The notes beneath the pieces were generated by a model. It had not been told where the DNA came from, did no database searches, and saw nothing but the letters and a program-made list of their open reading frames with translations. A stretch of DNA of 64,000 nucleotides from the NCBI GenBank assembly GCA_001970955.1, contig MPUH01000030.1:1-64000 (forward strand), given 5' to 3'. Shown in pieces: positions 58,212 through 64,000 of the stretch (the stretch's first letter is position 1; each line of letters starts with the position of its first letter). The translations under genes were made by a program, and so were the position numbers. The stretch comes from Stentor coeruleus. Taxonomy: Eukaryota; Ciliophora; Heterotrichea; Heterotrichida; Stentoridae.

Positions 58212-60044
58212 TCAAAGCCCATCTTGATATTTGCACTCTGTTATAAATGGATGTCTAAGTGCTTCTTTCACCGTAAGTCTTCTATCTTTATCAGGATCCA
58301 ACAAACATCTTAAAAAGTCGACAAAAATCATATCATTACAATGAAGTCGACTTTTTATTGAACTTTTCTTAGGAACCAAAAGCCTGATTTTTTTTTTGTT
58401 TTTCCTAGCAAGTTTTATTAACTCAATCATTTCTTCTGATAAATGCCGATTGTCTAAAGCTTTTTCTTCTTCAATTTCCTGATATACAATTTTTTCCTTT
58501 GTAAAAAACTTAGACACATGTCTTCCAGTTCTATGTACTTCTTCAGATAAAGGTCCACATATACTTAGAACCCTTACAAGTAATTCTTGAACACAAGTGT
58601 TTTGGAATAAGACATTTCCTGTATAAAGTTCAAATAAAATGCAGCCTAAAGACCAAATATCTATTCTATAATCATATTGGCAACCTAAAATTACTTCTGG
58701 AGCTCTATAACTACGGCTTTGAACATATGATCCAAGATGATCATGTATAAAACATGCACTACCAAGGTCGATAATTTTTACTTCACATCGTGAATATGAT
58801 TTTATTAAAATATTTTCTGGTTTAAGATCACAATGGATAAGCTTTAAACTATGAATATGATCAAGACCTTTAAGAACTTGATATGCAACTTTTTGGATAC
58901 GACCAATTGTAAAATAAACCTTATCATCATGCTCACGATTGTATTTGAGAAATTCATATAGATTATCCCTTAGAAGTTCAGTAACAATTATTAGATGCTC
59001 TTTGTGATAGAAACAATCTATATATTTTATAACACATTTATCATCTGGGTTACCATTAGCATTGACGTATTTAAGGATTTTGATTTCATCAACACTTTGA
59101 TCCATATAGTCTTTGTTGTTTTCAATGATTTTTAAACATACCATTTCTTTTGTGATTAGATCTAAACATTGGATTGCTTTACTAAAAGCGGCAGATCCTA
59201 GGAATTCAACTACTTGATAACGGCCGGCGATTATGCTGTTTATGACGATTTGAAAATCTTTTGTTTCTTCAAAGCCTGTTTTTTCTCTATCATATATCAC
59301 TTTAAGATTATAACAATCATAAATCACGTTTTCTAGCTCTACAGGGTAGTAGTTGTCGTTTGCATTTGGAAACTTTACATGATCTGGAAGCAACCTTTCG
59401 TTTTTCTTATCATCAATAACTGATTCATCTCTTGTAAATCCTAATCTGCTATCAGGAGCTTTACCTTTACTCATCGCTCTATCAGGAAAACCATTTTTCT
59501 CAGCTATTTCTTTACTAAATTGGATTAGTTCGTCTAATTTGCATTCAAAAGCTGTAAAACCAGGATCGTCGTCGTTTTCATATTCGTCAGTAACATCTTC
59601 TTCCATTGCAATAAGTCCAAAAGACATGTTTGAAGGTTGCATTATTGATGAAAAGTCTTGTTTAAGGTCGATTTGTGAGGCTGAAAATAGTTCATCATCT
59701 TCAGCTTGTATAACTTCATTTGTAGCGGGCTTTTGAGGAATTGGTTCAGGTGGTGGAGGTATTGATGGTGGGATTGGTTGGGTTTTTTTTAAAGTTCTTG
59801 GGACTTTTGCGATTTTTGGGGGTTTTGGAAGAGGCTTTTTGGCAAGTTTTTTCAAAAAGTTCTGCATGATTTTCTGTTCTGGTGCAGGAAGAGGTTGCTT
59901 GCAGTATTCGGAGATAGCAGAATTAAGCCAGATTTCTTGGTTGCTTGGTTTTTTAGGATTTTTTCTCTCATGCTGGATTGTTTTTACTATAGCTTCAAGG
60001 TGCTGCTCTTTTAAAAACTCGATTACTGTGTCAATAAGTTCCAT
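58212..60044 (-). CDS. Plant-type DYRK (DYRKP) kinase with N-terminal LisH-like helix
   Basis: 610 residues. Residues 1-35 (IDTVIEFLKEQHLEAIVKTI) resemble a LisH dimerisation motif, followed by a Pro-rich stretch. Kinase domain about 280-605: FLGSAAFSKAIQCLDLITKEM, VCLKIIENNKDYMDQSVDEIK, LIHCDLKPENILIKSYSRCE, VKIIDLGSACF, YVQSRSYRAPEVILG. This wording, including GSAAFSKA in the Gly loop, DLG in place of DFG and the NKDxxDQS stretch, is that of the plant/algal/protist DYRKP subfamily. The catalytic Lys, Asp and DLG Asp are present. It has a longer activation-C-lobe insert (EIEEEKALDNRHL..., KKKIRLLVPKKSSIKS). Convergent with the DYRK2-type gene. Confidence 0.93.
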   Translation of the reverse strand: MELIDTVIEFLKEQHLEAIVKTIQHERKNPKKPSNQEIWLNSAISEYCKQPLPAPEQKIMQNFLKKLAKKPLPKPPKIAKVPRTLKKTQPIPPSIPPPPEPIPQKPATNEVIQAEDDELFSASQIDLKQDFSSIMQPSNMSFGLIAMEEDVTDEYENDDDPGFTAFECKLDELIQFSKEIAEKNGFPDRAMSKGKAPDSRLGFTRDESVIDDKKNERLLPDHVKFPNANDNYYPVELENVIYDCYNLKVIYDREKTGFEETKDFQIVINSIIAGRYQVVEFLGSAAFSKAIQCLDLITKEMVCLKIIENNKDYMDQSVDEIKILKYVNANGNPDDKCVIKYIDCFYHKEHLIIVTELLRDNLYEFLKYNREHDDKVYFTIGRIQKVAYQVLKGLDHIHSLKLIHCDLKPENILIKSYSRCEVKIIDLGSACFIHDHLGSYVQSRSYRAPEVILGCQYDYRIDIWSLGCILFELYTGNVLFQNTCVQELLVRVLSICGPLSEEVHRTGRHVSKFFTKEKIVYQEIEEEKALDNRHLSEEMIELIKLARKNKKKIRLLVPKKSSIKSRLHCNDMIFVDFLRCLLDPDKDRRLTVKEALRHPFITECKYQDGL

Positions 60045-60474
60045 TTAATTGTAAAATGATGTATAAAGAGTTGTGCAAATAGGGATTTTAAAACATTTTC
60101 AGCTAGTAGGGATTATCTAATTTTCATAATAAAGATTTTTATATGTATGCTGCAATTATTATAAGCTTCTTGTAACTTATATTAAAATAAATTTTTTGAA
60201 ATTTAAAATATTTTCAACCCAATTTACAAAATACACTATTTTCACTATGCCACCTTAATAAAACATCAGTTTCATCGTATAAACCCACAATTTATTTTAA
60301 AACTTAGATTTATTTTAATTTTCCAACTAAAAAATGCTCTATTTTATCCTATTCCCTACATTCCTAAAATTAATCTTAATCCACCTGCCAATCCTCTTTC
60401 ATTCTTCAAAATTCTTCAATACTCTTAATATCTTATCAAACCCAAACCATATACTCTATCACTGATTATTTAAT
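60045..60474. other. Intergenic region, 430 bp, no gene seen
   Basis: Left part upstream of the DYRKP gene; last 200 bp C-rich on the plus strand (3' flank of the minus-strand CAP gene). Confidence 0.5.
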
Positions 60475-61257
60475 CTATTCAATGACTTTTTCAGTAATCA
60501 CTGTACTCAAATCAGCAAGTTGCCAAGTCTGTTTTACCCTAGTAATAGTTTTATCTCCAATTGACTCATGAGTGATTTCACAGTCAAGTTTCACCGCATC
60601 TTCTACCCACTGGTCTAATTCTGGGTATTTCGGAAGTTCTTCTTCAGATGGTACAACTTCATTAGCTTCTTTTTTTTCAATAAAATCCGTAGCAACAAGT
60701 ATGACAATCAAAGTTCCAGATACTTCTTTAGGTACAGCCCCAATACCACAAAGTTTCATTGAAGGGTTTAAAAGAGCTTTTTTATTAGTTTTTTCTTTTA
60801 AACCATCATCTAAAAGTAAAGATTGAATAACTTCATCACCTTCAATATTCCCTTCATCTATAAGCATAAGTACACTACCATACCAATAACCATATTCACC
60901 TATTGTCTTTGTTGGGGAAGTATCTTCGATTGATACACCTTGGCTTAAAAGATATGCTAAATGTAAAGCTGCACTTGTTAAGCCGTTGTTTTTACTTAGC
61001 TTAGGAAGAGAATCTTTATCTTTTAATTCTTCGATTAGAGCTTCAGCTGCTTGTCTACCTTCGGTGTATTTGACAGGGACAAATCCATCTCTATGGTAAA
61101 GACAATGAGACTTATAATTTGGTAGTTTTCCCCTTACGATTCTGGCAAACTCTTTTGGGGTTTTTCTTAGGCTTTTTAGAGATTCATATATTTTCTCGCT
61201 TAGCTCTACGAAAGTTGGCATTTTTTTAATTAGAACCAGTGATTTTTTAAAATTCAT
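60475..61257 (-). CDS. CAP-superfamily (SCP/PR-1-like) protein
   Basis: 260 residues from 61257, or 248 if Met13 (61221, MPTFVELSEKIYESL) is the true start, which looks more natural. The core follows bacterial/protist CAP (SCP) domains: TPKEFARIVRGKLPNY, LTSAALHLAYLLSQGVSIED, IGEYGYWYGSVLMLI and VIQSLLLDDGLKEKTNKKALLNPSMKLCGIGAV, ending in GTLIVILVATDF. In animal members His and Glu of this cavity can bind zinc; here the second-half 'GHR..L' reads NKKALL, so the classic zinc site is degraded. CAP proteins are usually secreted, but no signal peptide is evident. Function is unknown. Confidence 0.75.
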   Translation of the reverse strand: MNFKKSLVLIKKMPTFVELSEKIYESLKSLRKTPKEFARIVRGKLPNYKSHCLYHRDGFVPVKYTEGRQAAEALIEELKDKDSLPKLSKNNGLTSAALHLAYLLSQGVSIEDTSPTKTIGEYGYWYGSVLMLIDEGNIEGDEVIQSLLLDDGLKEKTNKKALLNPSMKLCGIGAVPKEVSGTLIVILVATDFIEKKEANEVVPSEEELPKYPELDQWVEDAVKLDCEITHESIGDKTITRVKQTWQLADLSTVITEKVIE

Positions 61258-61958
61258 TGTTGGAAATGGGATAAAAAATACAAATAATCTGCTTGTTGGA
61301 TGAGTTAAGTATGAGTGTTAGAAGTAGGATTGTTATAAGGACTAGGTTATGATATTAAAAAGAAGATTTTTGTTTTAGTTTAGATATAAGAATTATGAAG
61401 AAAATTTAGATGTTGAAATTTTGATGAAGGGAATATAGTTTTATAGTATGGCATAAATTTAAACTTTCATATTGGGTGAGGAAATAGAAAGCTTTAAATA
61501 TGTTATACTGAAAAGGTAGTAAAATTAGGTAAAATAAGTGTAAGATGTTTGATGTAGAAATTAAATCTTTTTAGTCTGGCAATATGTTGTAGTGATCTTA
61601 TGCTAATAATATTTATAAAATTTAAAAATAGGGCAATTAGGCTATTAAAAGTGATATCTATGTAAATGTTTTTATATGAAACATGATAGCAATCTTACTA
61701 AATTCAGTTTTATTCACAAAGTAATCATACACAATACCTAAAATCTGCTTATTTTTTATACTAAAATCCCTATTCTATCCAACTAAACCAGAATCGAAAC
61801 TAAAATCATTCCTAAAATTCATCTACCTCCATAAACATCATAAAAATCATCCAATCCTTCAAAAGCTTTTCCAAAGCCTAAAAATCAAATTAAAAAACTC
61901 ATCCTACACTTAAAAATTTCGGCAAAAATCCCATTCAATACTCCATTTTATCATAAAA
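61258..61958. other. Divergent spacer, 701 bp, no gene seen
   Basis: The clearest flank-skew example: 61321-61380 has 14 G and 1 C, whereas 61801-61860 has 17 C and no G (my counts). No repeats or RNA genes recognised. Confidence 0.55.
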
Positions 61959-62813
61959 ATGTTTATTCTTGCATCATATGGCTATAAACAAGGGCAAATC
62001 TACAACATAAACTGTCAAACCGCTCCTTTAATCGAAGCGATCCGTAAACAAGCTTATACCGATATATGTAATCTTTTAAATAATCGTCAAATACAAATTG
62101 TTAAAGAAATCGATGAAACTTGCCAACGACTTGAAGCTAAACAAAAAAAACTTTATCGATTAGAAAACCCTATACCAGATGAAGAGCTTAAAGAAGTGAC
62201 AAGCGCAAAATCTAAAATACGTCCAGGTTCAGATGTTAAAGAACCTCCAAAAGTTGAAGAAAATTTAGAAGAAGTTAAGAAAGCTGATGAAGTCAAAGAG
62301 ACTAAAGATCAGAAAAAAGAACCACCGCAAAGAGGAAAAATCGATAAAAATGTGAAAAAAGAAGACCCGAAAAAAGCTGGGGCGAAAAAACCGGTGGTTG
62401 AAGAAGTTAAAGAGCTTAGCCCTGAAGAAATTAAAGCGCAAAAGCTTGAGGCGGAGAAAGATGAGGTTAGAAAGGAAATAGCTGAAATACAGAGTAGGAA
62501 AGAAAGGCTGTATGAAAAACAGGATATTATAAAAAGCTCAAAGGAAAGGTATAGTTTAATACCAAAAGAAATCGATTTAATCGATCAATCAGGGAACAGA
62601 AAATTTGTTAAAAACAAGTATGAAGATCTTGCAAGTAGTTTTTTAAATACAAGAGTTGTATATCAAGTGGCAATTCTTGAAGAAAATGATTCCTATCAAC
62701 TCTTCGATATCGACGGGTACTGCATTCGGACAATCGAAGAAGACGCTACCTACATTGAAGAACCAGATTCTAAAGGTAAGAACAAATCCAAACTCGCTAA
62801 CAAAAAAAAGTAA
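61959..62813 (+). CDS. CXorf65-like protein split by a long charged insert
   Basis: 284 residues. The N terminus (MFILASYGYKQGQIYNINCQ, then TAPLIEAIRKQA) matches the start of the CXorf65 family, which has an F-I-x-x-x-x-G-x-x-x-x-x-x-N-x-N-C pattern followed by a helix. The second half of the same fold (EIDLIDQSGNRKFVKNKYEDLASSFLNTRVVYQVAILEE) appears only after residue 200. About 140 residues of Lys/Glu-rich coiled coil and disordered sequence lie between (EPPKVEENLEEVKKADEVKE, KLEAEKDEVRKEIAEIQSRKERL). Human CXorf65 is compact and uncharacterised, so no biochemical role can be given; homologues are often found in ciliated organisms. Basic C-terminal tail. Confidence 0.65.
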   Translation: MFILASYGYKQGQIYNINCQTAPLIEAIRKQAYTDICNLLNNRQIQIVKEIDETCQRLEAKQKKLYRLENPIPDEELKEVTSAKSKIRPGSDVKEPPKVEENLEEVKKADEVKETKDQKKEPPQRGKIDKNVKKEDPKKAGAKKPVVEEVKELSPEEIKAQKLEAEKDEVRKEIAEIQSRKERLYEKQDIIKSSKERYSLIPKEIDLIDQSGNRKFVKNKYEDLASSFLNTRVVYQVAILEENDSYQLFDIDGYCIRTIEEDATYIEEPDSKGKNKSKLANKKK

Positions 62814-62835
62814 CTCATAAAATCATAAAATTTAC

Positions 62836-63843
62836 TTATATTTTCTTCTGATAATATGCAAGTTCTTTAGTCAAATCCTTCAAAATCTCCTTATCAACCT
62901 TTGGCTGGACCTTCAACTGCTCAATCTGATTACTTAAAGCTTTAACCAAAATTTCTCTTATTTCTTGTAATGGTTTATTAAAAAGATTATCAAATGATGG
63001 ACACGAATTTTGAGGTCTTAAATCTTTAACATAGCCTATATGGTTTATAAAAACCCCAGGATATCCTAGAACTTGCATAACTTTTTCAAACCCTTGATCA
63101 TTTAAAGTTGGCTCAACACTCCAATTCTCTTTATATATCAAACGTAATTTAGCTTCATGTAATGCTTCTGAATAACTATAATCTTGTGGTGGCCAGTCGT
63201 CAAGTGCATACCACCATCTTTGTAGGATTTTTGTGACCATTTCAGCTTTTTTCCTATCTTTTTCATTAAACTCGCTAAACTGGACATATTTTTTTTGATC
63301 TTTTGCTATAGACTTTGATTTTTCTTTTTTAGATTTTTCTAGTTCTTCAAGTTTTCTAGCTTTTTTTTTCTTCTTTTTCTTCTTTTTCTCTAAGTTTTTT
63401 TCGCTTTTTTTAGATTTGTGATCGGGGATTAATCCTTGCTGCCTTTTTGCCTCAAGAGCTTTTTTACCTACTAAAGGCTCTTCTTGTTTATCTCCTTCAC
63501 CAGGTTCACTTGAGAAATCTTCACTTTTTATGAAATTATCAGAGTTATTAGATTGAGATGATTCCTCTGATGAACTTTCTTTAACCTTTTTTCTTTTTTT
63601 TATATAGTGTTCTTCGTCTGTGGAATGAGCTGATTCCTCTGAGCTTTTTGGGGGCCCATAACGATCATATTCAATTCTGTCTGATATAAAATCTTCTAAT
63701 GAATCCTCATCAAAATCGATAGTTTTTTGTGGGATTTTCTCACTGAATGGTGTGTTGTTTTTTTTAGGAATCAGGTCGTTTGATATGTTTGGCGCCACTT
63801 CGGACTTTAACTTTTTTAATCTTTTACGATGCTCGCCTTCCAT
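62836..63843 (-). CDS. Nuclear-looking protein with a conserved C-terminal W-rich domain
   Basis: 335 residues. The first 190 are Lys/Ser/Glu-rich with several candidate nuclear localisation signals (KKRKKVK, a long KKKKKKKKARK run) and acidic serine clusters (SSEESSQSNNSD) fit for CK2. The last 140 residues form a domain with conserved-looking aromatic positions: KILQRWWYALDDWPPQDYSY, NWSVEPTLNDQGFEKVMQVLGYPGVF, LRPQNSCPSFDNLF and ILKDLTKELAYYQKK. I recognise no named family. It is convergent with the CXorf65-like gene (22 bp between stops). Confidence 0.62.
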   Translation of the reverse strand: MEGEHRKRLKKLKSEVAPNISNDLIPKKNNTPFSEKIPQKTIDFDEDSLEDFISDRIEYDRYGPPKSSEESAHSTDEEHYIKKRKKVKESSSEESSQSNNSDNFIKSEDFSSEPGEGDKQEEPLVGKKALEAKRQQGLIPDHKSKKSEKNLEKKKKKKKKKARKLEELEKSKKEKSKSIAKDQKKYVQFSEFNEKDRKKAEMVTKILQRWWYALDDWPPQDYSYSEALHEAKLRLIYKENWSVEPTLNDQGFEKVMQVLGYPGVFINHIGYVKDLRPQNSCPSFDNLFNKPLQEIREILVKALSNQIEQLKVQPKVDKEILKDLTKELAYYQKKI

Positions 63844-64000
63844 ATTTTTATGGCTTCAAGCGGGAAAAAAGGGATGCTTTTATGTTGGTTTATTATTGGG
63901 ATTTTAGTTGAGAAAATTAGGAGAGCTGATATTTGCTGTTGGTTTGGATTAAAAATTGTAGGGCTTTTTTATGGCTTTTTGAGATGGTTGAGGGTGTTGG

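Noticed and set aside
291-64000. Reassigned stop codons (UAA/UAG or UGA read as amino acids)
   Set aside because: Intact family members here end normally with each of the three stops and contain none internally; the few internal stops lie in decayed genes or introns.

Overview
This window looks like macronuclear-type DNA of a heterotrich ciliate, most like Stentor. The evidence seen directly is: strongly AT-rich sequence; tightly packed, almost intronless protein genes; TAA, TAG and TGA all ending long, family-matching reading frames (standard code, unlike Blepharisma or most other ciliates); and three GT...AG introns of exactly 15 nt, the size known from heterotrichs. The gene content fits: a four-domain voltage-gated Ca2+ channel, a cyclic-nucleotide-type K+ channel, a CDPK, two DYRK kinases, MORN and FAM161-type ciliary or cortical proteins. 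The genus is an inference.

Layout. 0-6 kb: a Sec14/CRAL-TRIO protein, a very long charged IQ-motif protein that the assembly splits in two, and a small membrane-anchored protein. 6-15 kb, all minus strand: FAM161-like protein, LITAF-type zinc protein, membrane RING protein, an unknown protein and a PH-domain protein. 15-16 kb: a decayed polo-like kinase. 16.5-26 kb: a SET-domain protein with a signal peptide, a bacterial-type D-Ala-D-Ala carboxypeptidase, a TPR-DUSP-MYND ubiquitin protease and a penicillin-acylase-type Ntn hydrolase. 26-36 kb: a two-TM protein, then the two ion channels in the same orientation. 37-46 kb: coiled-coil proteins, a divergent ARF-like GTPase, ribosomal protein uL1 (L10a), a MORN protein and a glutaredoxin. 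46-53 kb: a double-propeller Kelch-RING protein head to head with a two-exon gene, an Ariadne RBR ligase, a coiled-coil protein and a Derlin. 54-64 kb: CDPK, two convergent DYRK kinases, a CAP-domain protein, a CXorf65-like protein and a nuclear-looking protein.

Functional themes: ubiquitin and ER quality control (USP, RBR, two RING proteins, Derlin), Ca2+ and cAMP/cGMP signalling (Cav, CNG-type channel, CDPK), and cilia or cytoskeleton (FAM161, MORN, coiled coils). No operons are expected and none are claimed.

Two things cut across the whole window. First, every gene I compared is bracketed by the same base skew: on its sense strand the 5' flank is C-rich and nearly G-free, and the 3' flank is G-rich and nearly C-free. 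Second, the sequence carries assembly scars: three single-N joins with overlapping flanks, short direct duplications of 48-69 bp, and several one-base frame breaks, mostly at homopolymers, inside otherwise good genes. I found no convincing mobile element, CRISPR array, rRNA or tRNA.
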